Assembly: GCA_045592165.1 (NCBI GenBank)
Contig: JAZNUG010000059.1
Location: 1 to 12,288, forward strand
DNA length: 12,288 nucleotides
Direction of reading: 5' to 3'
Source: SFEL01 sp045592165
GTDB lineage: Bacteria > Bacillota > Clostridia > Christensenellales > CAG-138
Numbering within the stretch: the first letter of the stretch is position 1; each line of letters begins with the position of its first letter. The notes under the pieces are model-generated. The model did not search any database, was not told the origin of the DNA, and worked only from the letters and a program-made list of their open reading frames with translations. The translations under genes were made by a program, and so were the position numbers. Positions 6,934-12,288 of the stretch are shown here, piece after piece.

Positions 6934-6958
6934 AAAAAAGCCCCGTATGGGGCTTTTT
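6934..6958 (+). terminator. Rho-independent terminator of telA-xpaC
   Basis: AAAAAGCCCC (6935-6944) pairs with GGGGCTTTTT (6949-6958) around loop GTAT; the stem includes the T-tract, so it can act in both directions. An outer pair, TCCGCA (6927-6932) and TGCGGA (6966-6971), could lengthen the structure. Confidence 0.9.
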
Positions 6959-7009
6959 GTATTTTTGCGGATTTCATAGTAAATTCACATTTAAATCACC
7001 CATATTTGT

Positions 7010-7038
7010 TTGACTAATGGGCAGATTTTCTATATAAT
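7010..7038 (+). promoter_or_regulatory. Strong sigma-A promoter for the DegV gene
   Basis: TTGACT (7010-7015), a 17-base spacer and a perfect TATAAT (7033-7038). Transcription should start near 7045, leaving a leader of about 50 nt. This is the best promoter in the window. Confidence 0.88.
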
Positions 7039-7094
7039 TTCCAAAGATTAAAGAATGGTTAAAACTGCCTTATGAAGGATTTGGAGATTATATT

Positions 7095-7940
7095 ATGCAG
7101 AAAGTGATTATTGCCGGCGACAGCACCATTGATCTTACTCCAGAGCTTATTGAAAGATATCAGGTAAAGATACTGCCCCTTGGCGTAACTCTTGGGGACA
7201 GGCTGTATACCGACGGAGTGGATGTACATCCGGACATGATCTACGCCCATTATGAGCAGACCGGTGAGCTGCCCAAAACCTCTGCCATAAACGTTGCTCA
7301 GTGCAGTGAGTTTTTTAAACAGCACACCGCAGACGGCAGCTCAATGGTATTCTTCACCATCAGCTCCGAAATGTCCTCCACATATGCAAATGCAAAGCTT
7401 GCTGCAGAGGATTTTGAAAACGTATTCGTGGTGGATACCCGAAATCTGTCCACCGGCGGCGGACTCATGGTTGCTGCGGCGGGTGATATGGCAAAGACAG
7501 GCATGAGCGCTGCACAAATCGCCGAAGAGTGCAAAAAGCTTGAGGATAAGATCGCCGCATCTTTCATCGTGGATGACCTGACCTTCCTCCATAAGGGCGG
7601 CAGATGCTCTGCGCTGGCTGCAATAGGCGCAAACCTTGTGCATATAAAGCCCTGCATAGGCGTAAACGGCGGAAAAATGTCCGTGGTGAAGAAATACAGG
7701 GGCAGCTTTGCATCGGTGCTGAAGAAGTACGCCGCGGAAATTATCAATGACATGGAAATAATAGATACACGCAGGGTGTTTATCACCCATGCGGGCTGCG
7801 ATGAGGAAATAGTTGAGCAGTGCGTATCCCGGATAAAGGAAGCCGTTCCTTTTGAAGAAGTGATAATCGCAAGGGCGGGCTGCACAATTTCTTCCCATTG
7901 CGGAAGAAATACCCTTGGCATATTGTTCATGAAGAGGTAA
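7095..7940 (+). CDS. DegV family fatty-acid-binding protein (FakB-like)
   Basis: A 281-residue DegV protein. Landmarks in order: AGDSTIDLTPEL (7-18), the KTSAIN segment (61-66) whose Thr62-Ser63 would meet the fatty acid carboxylate, TISSEMSSTYANA (88-100), VDTRNLSTGGG (113-123), FLHKGGRCSA (164-173) and the C-terminal SSHCGRNTLGI (266-276), the position of the family's conserved His-x-Gly. Members bind a fatty acid in a deep pocket; FakB proteins present it to the kinase FakA for phosphorylation and phospholipid synthesis. No fakA gene is nearby, so which acyl chain it carries is unknown. GGAG (7083-7086) lies eight bases before ATG. The gene is monocistronic, with its own strong promoter and terminator. 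Confidence 0.92.
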   Translation: MQKVIIAGDSTIDLTPELIERYQVKILPLGVTLGDRLYTDGVDVHPDMIYAHYEQTGELPKTSAINVAQCSEFFKQHTADGSSMVFFTISSEMSSTYANAKLAAEDFENVFVVDTRNLSTGGGLMVAAAGDMAKTGMSAAQIAEECKKLEDKIAASFIVDDLTFLHKGGRCSALAAIGANLVHIKPCIGVNGGKMSVVKKYRGSFASVLKKYAAEIINDMEIIDTRRVFITHAGCDEEIVEQCVSRIKEAVPFEEVIIARAGCTISSHCGRNTLGILFMKR

Positions 7941-7959
7941 AATAAGGTATACCTGCATG

Positions 7960-7988
7960 GCGCACGTGATTTTTTCCGTGCGCTTTTT
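7960..7988 (+). terminator. Rho-independent terminator of the DegV gene
   Basis: GCGCACG (7960-7966) pairs with CGTGCGC (7977-7983) around a ten-base T-rich loop, followed by TTTTT (7984-7988). Confidence 0.9.
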
Positions 7989-7992
7989 ATAT

Positions 7993-8021
7993 TTGTATGG
8001 GAATATCTATGGTATTATAAG
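7993..8021 (+). promoter_or_regulatory. Candidate promoter of the DUF503-SGNH-GNAT-polY-yolD run
   Basis: TTGTAT (7993-7998), 17 bases, TATAAG (8016-8021; five of six). It begins just after the DegV terminator and would give a 20-nt leader. No SOS-type GAAC-N4-GTTC box overlaps it. Confidence 0.5.
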
Positions 8022-8047
8022 AGCAGCGCTATAAAAGGAGACAGACT

Positions 8048-8329
8048 ATGGAGATCGCGGTGCTTGAGATAACCCTGCATCTTGGCTGGGTGCATTCATT
8101 AAAGGAAAAGCGCTCCGAAATAAAGAGCATACTTGCGGGAATATGCAACAGGTTCAATGCATCCGCTGCAGAGTCACACATGCAGGAGCTGCATCAGATG
8201 GCCGGGATAACCGTCGCCATGCTGACCCATGACCGGGCTATGGGAGATTCCATGATGGAAAAGGTGCTGAGCTTTGTGGAGCAGAATACCGAGGCTGTTG
8301 TAACAGAAATAATAAGGGAGTACAGATAG
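8048..8329 (+). CDS. DUF503 (YlxP-like) protein
   Basis: A 93-residue protein matching DUF503 (PF04456). The diagnostic block HSLKEKRSEIKSILAGICNR (about 16-35) is followed by FNASAAESHMQELHQMAGITVAML, and the second half (AMGDSMMEKVLSFVEQNTEA) fits the family's beta-alpha ending. Length is typical. Homologues such as YlxP often sit near rbfA/truB and are thought to act around ribosome maturation, but function is not proven. Here it is away from that locus. GGAG (8037-8040) lies seven bases before ATG. The SGNH hydrolase gene begins two bases after its stop, so the pair is very likely cotranscribed. Confidence 0.85.
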   Translation: MEIAVLEITLHLGWVHSLKEKRSEIKSILAGICNRFNASAAESHMQELHQMAGITVAMLTHDRAMGDSMMEKVLSFVEQNTEAVVTEIIREYR

Positions 8330-8331
8330 AT

Positions 8332-8904
8332 ATGCGGATACTGTGTTTTGGCGATTCCAATACTTACGGATACGATCCCAGGGGCTTTGTGGCGGGGCGG
8401 TATGACAGGGACCGCCGCTGGCCGGATATACTGGCGAAACTGACGGGCCATGAGGTGCTCAATGACAGCATGAACGGCCGGCCCATTCCCCGGCATGAAA
8501 TGGAACTGAAGCTGTTTGACGATATGCTGGAGCGGCTCAGACCGGATTTTCTGGTGATATTCCTGGGCACAAACGACGTGGTGACCGGCGCTTCCGCAGG
8601 GGAGACGGCGGAGCGGATGAAGGCATTGCTTAACCGGGTGCCTGAGGGCACGGGCAAGGCTATAATTGCACCGCCGACGATAAGAAAAGGCGTATGGGTG
8701 GAGGATGAGCATATCATCGGGGAATCTGCCCTGCTGAGCGGCCTTTACCGGACCCTTGCCCGGGAGAGGGGCATCCTCTTTGCGGACGGAGAGTCCCTTT
8801 CCATATCCTATGACGGGGTGCATCTGAGCGAAGAGGGACACATGATGCTGGCCAACAGGATGTATGATCTTCTGAAGCAGGCGCCGAAGGGGGAGGAGAT
8901 ATAA
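8332..8904 (+). CDS. SGNH/GDSL family hydrolase
   Basis: A 190-residue cytoplasmic SGNH hydrolase without signal peptide. All blocks are seen: block I FGDSNTYG with nucleophile Ser9; block II around Asn48-Gly49 in DSMNGRP; block III FLGTND with Asn81; block V YDGVHLSEEGH with Asp161 and His164. The family cleaves ester bonds, often acyl or acetyl groups on small molecules, lipids or sugars; the substrate here is unknown. GGGAG at 8315-8319 lies inside the end of the preceding gene, only two bases separate the genes, and the stop codon overlaps the next start by one base (TAATG), so translation is probably coupled on both sides. Confidence 0.9.
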   Translation: MRILCFGDSNTYGYDPRGFVAGRYDRDRRWPDILAKLTGHEVLNDSMNGRPIPRHEMELKLFDDMLERLRPDFLVIFLGTNDVVTGASAGETAERMKALLNRVPEGTGKAIIAPPTIRKGVWVEDEHIIGESALLSGLYRTLARERGILFADGESLSISYDGVHLSEEGHMMLANRMYDLLKQAPKGEEI

Positions 8905-9376
8905 TGAGCACAAAATTCAGAAAGGCCGCTGAGGGCGACGTGGGGTTGATACTTTCCTTTATAAAGGAACTTGCGGAATACGAGCACCTGGAAGATCAGG
9001 TGGTAGCCACGGAGGAGCTGCTGAGGGAATGGATATTCCATAAGAACAAGGCAGAGGTCATATTTGCCCAGGAGGATGGAAAGGAAGTGGGCTTTGCGCT
9101 GTTTTCCATAATTTTTCCACCTTTCTTGGCAGGGCGGGCATATACCTTGAGGATTTGTTCGTGCTGCCGGAGCACAGGGGCAAAGGCCACGGCAAGGCTT
9201 TGCTGAAGGAACTTGCCCGCATCGCTGTGGAGCGGGGCTGCGGCAGGCTGGAATGGGCCTGCCTTGACTGGAACAGGCCCAGCATAGATTTTTATCTCTC
9301 CCTTGGCGCCGAGCCCATGGAGGAGTGGACGGTATACAGGGTGGCCGGAGAAACCCTGAATGAACTGGCCCGATAA
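8904..9376 (+). pseudogene. GNAT family N-acetyltransferase, disrupted by a single-base frameshift
   Basis: Two frames together make one complete GNAT protein of about 157 residues. The first (from ATG 8904) reads MSTKFRKAAEGDVGLILSF through EDGKEVGFALF and then loses the family sequence. The second frame continues with IYLEDLFVLPEHRGKGHGKA, which contains the acetyl-CoA pyrophosphate-binding motif (RGKGHGKA), then WACLDWNRPSIDFYLSLGAE to TAA at 9374-9376. One extra T in the four-T run at 9102-9105 would restore a continuous frame with FFHNFSTFLGRAG, the usual family sequence. Read as given, the protein stops at 9206, without the acetyl-CoA site, after 100 residues. Either a real recent mutation, phase variation, or a sequencing/assembly error. 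GGGAGGAG (8891-8898) is the ribosome site; the start overlaps the SGNH stop. The acceptor substrate is unknown. Confidence 0.85.
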
Positions 9377-9408
9377 GGGGCACAGCTAAAAAGAAAGAAG
9401 GAGGGAGC

Positions 9409-10911
9409 ATGGAAAGAACATACATAGCAATAGACCTGAAATCCTTCTATGCTTCCGTGGAATGCATAGAGCGGGGACTGGATCCCATGACCACAAACCT
9501 TGTGGTGGCGGACCTGAGCCGCACCGAAAAGACCATCTGCCTTGCGGTAACTCCCACCCTTAAGGCGTATGGCATATCCGGCCGCGCAAGGCTTTTTGAG
9601 GTGGTTCAGCGGGTGAAGGAAGTGAACTCCATGCGCCGCCGCAATGCACCCCCCGGGGGCTTTACGGGGGCTTCCTCCAATGATCCGGAGCTTAAGGCGA
9701 ATCCCAGCCTTGCTCTGGATTATATTGTGGCTCTGCCCCGCATGGCAAAATACATTCAGCACAGCACCGAGATCTATCAGGTGTATCTTAAATACATCGC
9801 CCCGGAGGATATCCACGTTTACTCCATTGACGAGGTATTCATAGATGCAACCTCATATCTTGACCTTTACGGCCTTACGCCGCGGGAACTTGCCATGAAG
9901 ATAATACTGGATGTGCTTTCCACCACCGGCATCACCGCTACCGCCGGCATAGGGCCCAACCTTTACCTGTGCAAGGTGGCAATGGACATTGGCGCAAAGC
10001 ATATCATTCCGGATGAAAACGGCGTACGCATTGCGGAGCTTGATGAAATGACCTACCGCAAGCAGCTGTGGACCCATCGGCCCATCACGGATTTCTGGCG
10101 GGTGGGCAAGGGCTATGCAAAAAAGCTGGAAGCATACGGCATATATACCATGGGGGATGTGGCGCGCTGTTCCGTGCAGAACGAGGCCCTTTTATACAAA
10201 CTGTTCGGCGTGAACGCGGAGCTGCTTATAGATCACGCATGGGGCTATGAGCCCTGCACCATCGCCCACATAAAGGCATACAAGCCATCCTCAAACAGCC
10301 TTGGGGCAGGGCAGGTGCTGCACACCCCCTATACCGCGGACAAGGCAAAGCTGGTGCTGAGGGAAATGATGGATCAGCTGGCGCTGGACCTGCTGGAGAA
10401 GGGACTGGTGACGGATCAGATCGTGCTTACCGTGGGATACGATATAGAAAACCTCACAGATCCGAACCGCAGGAACAATTACCACGGGGAGATAACCGTG
10501 GACCGTTACGGACGCAGCATACCCAAGCATGCCCACGGCACCGCAAATATCGGCAGGTATACCTCCTCCGCCCGGCTGATAACCCAAGCGGCGGTGGAGC
10601 TGTATGACAGAATCGTGGATTCATCCCTGCTTATCCGCCGCATAAACATGGCGGCCTGCCACGTTATAGAGGAGCGTGCGATCCCTGTAAAGGCCGCAAC
10701 GGAGCAGCTGGATATGTTTACTGACTATCAGCGGCAGGCGGAAGAGGAACAGAGGGAACAGCAGGCCCTTGAAAAGGAGCGCAATGCCCGGGAGGCCATG
10801 CTGAAAATCCGCAAGAAATACGGCAAGAATGCCATCCTCAGGGCCACCAGCCTGCAGGAGGGCGCAACCGCCATGGACAGAAACCGCCAGATAGGCGGCC
10901 ACAAGGCATAG
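9409..10911 (+). CDS. Y-family DNA polymerase (UmuC/DinB-like, YqjW/UvrX type)
   Basis: A 500-residue translesion polymerase. The palm begins with AIDLKSFYASVE: metal-binding Asp9 and a UmuC-like Tyr14 at the steric-gate position. The second catalytic motif YSIDEVFID holds Asp141 and Glu142. A Pro/Gly-rich stretch at about 75-100 lies in the fingers region. TAGIGPNLYLCKVAMD (178-193) is the palm motif that ends the catalytic core, followed by the helix-hairpin-helix thumb (FWRVGKGYAKKLEAYGIYTM) and the little finger (about 290-420). QLDMF (433-437) is a beta-clamp binding motif. A charged helical tail (440-475) ends with an Arg/Gly-rich segment. Role: error-prone synthesis across damaged DNA. 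AGGAGG (9399-9404) precedes ATG. It is followed eight bases later by a YolD-like gene, the usual pairing in Bacillota. No LexA box is seen upstream. Confidence 0.94.
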   Translation: MERTYIAIDLKSFYASVECIERGLDPMTTNLVVADLSRTEKTICLAVTPTLKAYGISGRARLFEVVQRVKEVNSMRRRNAPPGGFTGASSNDPELKANPSLALDYIVALPRMAKYIQHSTEIYQVYLKYIAPEDIHVYSIDEVFIDATSYLDLYGLTPRELAMKIILDVLSTTGITATAGIGPNLYLCKVAMDIGAKHIIPDENGVRIAELDEMTYRKQLWTHRPITDFWRVGKGYAKKLEAYGIYTMGDVARCSVQNEALLYKLFGVNAELLIDHAWGYEPCTIAHIKAYKPSSNSLGAGQVLHTPYTADKAKLVLREMMDQLALDLLEKGLVTDQIVLTVGYDIENLTDPNRRNNYHGEITVDRYGRSIPKHAHGTANIGRYTSSARLITQAAVELYDRIVDSSLLIRRINMAACHVIEERAIPVKAATEQLDMFTDYQRQAEEEQREQQALEKERNAREAMLKIRKKYGKNAILRATSLQEGATAMDRNRQIGGHKA

Positions 10912-10919
10912 GTGAAGGA

Positions 10920-11327
10920 ATGAACAGCAACGACTGGGGAAAATACGCAGATATAATACATCTGCCCCATCACGTATCGTCAACACGCCCCCGCATGAGC
11001 ATAGAGGAGCGTGGCGCGCAGTTTTCCCCCTTTGCGGCCCTCACCGGCTACGATGGGGCGGTAAAGGAGACGGCGCGGCTTACGGATGCGCGGATGGAGC
11101 TTACGGAGGGGGCAAAGGAGGAACTGAATGCCACGCTGTGCTTTGCCCTGGAGCAGCGCTGTCCCGTTAGCATTACCTACTTTGTGCAGGATGAGCGCAA
11201 GGAGGGCGGCCGCTATGAAACCCTCAGCGGCAGGATAAAGCGGGCGGATAGGAACAGAGGTGTTATATTGATGGAGAGCGGCGATGCTGTGCCGCTGGAA
11301 GATGTATGTGAAATCGAAATAGAATAA
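10920..11327 (+). CDS. YolD-like protein, partner of the Y-family polymerase
   Basis: A 135-residue YolD-like protein (PF08863). The N-terminal block KYADIIHLPHHVSSTRPRMS (8-27) and ERGAQFSPFAALTGYDGAVK (30-49) are diagnostic of clostridial members next to UmuC-like polymerases. The C-terminal half (ISITYF..GRYETLSGRIKRADRNRGVILMESGDAVPLEDVCEI) resembles the small beta-barrel end of the family. YolD proteins are thought to control the partner polymerase, by analogy with UmuD, but the mechanism is not known. The ribosome site is unusual: AGGTGAAGGA directly abuts the ATG, so the effective SD is probably AGG at 10910-10912, and translation may be coupled to the polymerase gene. The gene ends at the shared terminator at 11338-11363. 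Confidence 0.88.
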   Translation: MNSNDWGKYADIIHLPHHVSSTRPRMSIEERGAQFSPFAALTGYDGAVKETARLTDARMELTEGAKEELNATLCFALEQRCPVSITYFVQDERKEGGRYETLSGRIKRADRNRGVILMESGDAVPLEDVCEIEIE

Positions 11328-11337
11328 AGAGAAACAA

Positions 11338-11363
11338 AAAAGACCCCCTATGCGGGGTCTTTT
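11338..11363. terminator. Bidirectional terminator between yolD-like and DUF695 genes
   Basis: AAAAGACCCC (11338-11347) pairs perfectly with GGGGTCTTTT (11354-11363), loop CTATGC. The plus strand ends in TCTTTTG; the minus strand continues with six Ts, so it should stop both convergent genes. Confidence 0.9.
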
Positions 11364-11374
11364 GTATTGCGTTT

Positions 11375-12112
11375 TTATCTCAGGGGACTGTTCTTGGGGA
11401 TTACGGGGCTTTCCCAGTAAATCAGCTTGCCCAGGTATTTCTCCGCAAGGTAAATGGCATCGGTGGTGTAGGCATCGATCTGAGCCTTGTCCAGAGTGCC
11501 TATGCGGTGTAGGGCGATGCCGTATGGCTCCTCCAGCTCGGGGGTGAATTCCTGATCGCCTATTGCAAAGCCTGCCAAACGGGCTTCCTCCGCATAGCTG
11601 ATAACGTAGCTTTCCACAGGGAAGTGCATATGGAAGGTGATACGGCGGGCGGCGGTAAGACAGTCGCCGTTTTTCTTGTAGAGGGCGATGTGTTTGCGGT
11701 TTTCCTCGGTCTGGAATTTTGCCGCATCGGGATACAGCAGGCCCAGATAAGTATCCCATTGAGGATCTTCTGTGCAGCCCACGGCGCAGTAAAGGTATTT
11801 TTCTTTATCTGCAATGTCGTCAAGGGTGCGGCAGCGGTCGGGCTTATCGGTATAGAAGAACATGACCCGCCTGTTTTCATCCTGAATGTAGCCCACATAA
11901 TGGGCCTTCAGTTCCTTGATGCACTTTTTTTCTATGCGGCTGATATGCCGCATGCCTTTGCCGCTGAGAGGACCTTCGTCCTGCATTTCGCAGCGGATGT
12001 GCATGAGTATGGGGCGGTTTGGATGGGGCGCCTTGGCCAGATAGGATGTGTCCACTGCAAATTCCGCAGGGTCTCCTTCCATGTGCCATTCGTAGGTGAA
12101 CCATTCGGGCAT
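11375..12112 (-). CDS. DUF695 protein with RraB-like C-terminal domain
   Basis: The best start is the ATG at 12112 (245 residues): minus-strand AGGAG (12127-12123 region) is nine bases upstream of it, but directly abuts the in-frame ATG at 12121, which would be too close. Residues about 2-100 fit DUF695 (WFTYEWHMEGDPAEFAVDT ... HYVGYIQDENRRVMFFYTD). The middle has DPQWDTYLGLLYPD. The last 90 residues (FHMHFPVESYVISYAEEA, YGIALHRIGTLDKAQIDAYT, LAEKYLGKLIYWES) follow the pattern of RraB, the regulator of RNase E activity. Same-type two-domain proteins occur in several Bacillota; the role is unknown. There is no signal peptide or membrane segment. It is transcribed convergently to the polymerase unit and uses the shared terminator. 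Confidence 0.78.
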   Translation of the reverse strand: MPEWFTYEWHMEGDPAEFAVDTSYLAKAPHPNRPILMHIRCEMQDEGPLSGKGMRHISRIEKKCIKELKAHYVGYIQDENRRVMFFYTDKPDRCRTLDDIADKEKYLYCAVGCTEDPQWDTYLGLLYPDAAKFQTEENRKHIALYKKNGDCLTAARRITFHMHFPVESYVISYAEEARLAGFAIGDQEFTPELEEPYGIALHRIGTLDKAQIDAYTTDAIYLAEKYLGKLIYWESPVIPKNSPLR

Positions 12113-12143
12113 AGCAGGCATCTCCTTGTGGGGGTGTCTCTTG

Positions 12144-12201
12144 TTTTCTTTTTCTTTTCGTATCGAAAAGAAATAAGAAAAGAAGCAAAAGAAAAAGAAA
12201 A
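12144..12201. repeat. A/G-rich inverted repeats upstream of the DUF695 gene
   Basis: Two overlapping structures. TTTCTTTTCG (12151-12160) is the exact complement of CGAAAAGAAA (12164-12173), with loop TAT. Alternatively the 15-base TTTTCTTTTTCTTTT (12144-12158) pairs exactly with 12187-12201. The palindrome is closely similar to the one at 1317-1342. It lies between the DUF695 start and whatever drives it. No good promoter for that gene was seen between 12129 and 12288. Confidence 0.65.
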
Positions 12202-12248
12202 GATGAGGGTTGAAACTGATACCGGTAGAGTTTGCTTAGCAGTGCTGC

Positions 12249-12281
12249 CCAAATTTCGCCTCGGAGGGAGGCAAAATTTGG
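12249..12281. repeat. Long hairpin near the window end
   Basis: CCAAATTTCGCCTC (12249-12262) pairs with GAGGCAAAATTTGG (12268-12281) through 13 of 14 positions, the exception being C/A (G-U on the minus strand), around the loop GGAGG. No T-tract follows, so it is not a standard terminator. With the A/G-rich block at 12144-12201 and the short palindromes TACCGGTA (12220-12227) and AGCA-G-TGCT (12238-12246), it looks like one non-coding repeat unit that may continue beyond the window. Confidence 0.6.
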
Positions 12282-12288
12282 CTTTGGA

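Noticed and set aside
9090..9120. Programmed ribosomal frameshift in the GNAT gene
   Set aside because: GNAT enzymes are not known to use it, and there is no clear slippery heptamer with a downstream pseudoknot; a deletion or sequencing error is simpler.
8194..9425. Long minus-strand frames opposite the SGNH and GNAT genes
   Set aside because: The plus-strand genes carry clear catalytic motifs; the antisense frames have none and no ribosome sites.
10980..11759. 259-codon minus-strand open frame spanning yolD, its terminator and the DUF695 gene
   Set aside because: It runs through a strong terminator hairpin and lies out of frame over two recognised genes; the translation is Arg/Pro/His-rich with no recognisable domain.
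12144..12201. CRISPR-like or direct-repeat array in the A/G-rich block
   Set aside because: The repetition is low-complexity A/G and inverted, without regular spacers or cas genes.

Overview
The window looks like chromosomal DNA from a gut-type Gram-positive anaerobe of the class Clostridia, most likely Oscillospirales/Ruminococcaceae-like. The reasons are strong AGGAGG ribosome binding sites, sigma-A-type promoters, many short hairpin-plus-T terminators, about 50-55% GC, and protein families typical of that group (SipW-dependent TasA-like surface protein, ferredoxin-tailed aldo/keto reductase, TelA/XpaC, DegV, DUF503, Y-family polymerase with YolD). The genus is inference. I see no rRNA, tRNA, CRISPR array, transposase or phage gene.

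Region by region. 1-1211 (+): the 3' part of a secreted TasA/camelysin-like protein with a repetitive beta-rich C-terminal half. 1212-1356: two facing terminators and a palindromic A/T-rich element. 1357-2529 (-): aldo/keto reductase with C-terminal Fe-S motifs. A divergent unit follows: a 78-residue two-helix membrane protein and a flavodoxin (2684-3411, +). A bidirectional terminator separates them from an amidohydrolase of the 8-oxoguanine deaminase/hydroxyatrazine hydrolase group (3470-4867, -). Its upstream region holds an operator-like inverted repeat. 5083-6922 (+): telA-like and xpaC-like genes as a pair, ended by a terminator. 7095-7940 (+): a monocistronic DegV (fatty-acid-binding) gene with a near-consensus promoter and its own terminator.

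8048-11327 (+) is a five-gene co-directional run: DUF503 protein, SGNH hydrolase, a frameshifted GNAT acetyltransferase, a UmuC/DinB-like Y-family DNA polymerase, and a YolD-like protein. It ends at a bidirectional terminator shared with a convergent DUF695/RraB-like gene (11375-12112, -). The last 160 bases (12129-12288) hold A/G-rich inverted repeats and a long hairpin that resemble a dispersed non-coding repeat. Its A/T-rich palindrome is echoed at 1317-1342.

Functionally the window is mostly housekeeping or stress-related: redox enzymes, possible oxidised-purine catabolism, membrane stress (TelA/XpaC), fatty acid handling (DegV) and translesion synthesis (PolY/YolD). I did not find a convincing new multi-gene system. 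The observations most worth checking are the non-coding repeat-like elements, the single-base frameshift in the acetyltransferase, the operator-like repeat upstream of the deaminase, and the DUF695/RraB-like protein outside the usual RNase E setting.
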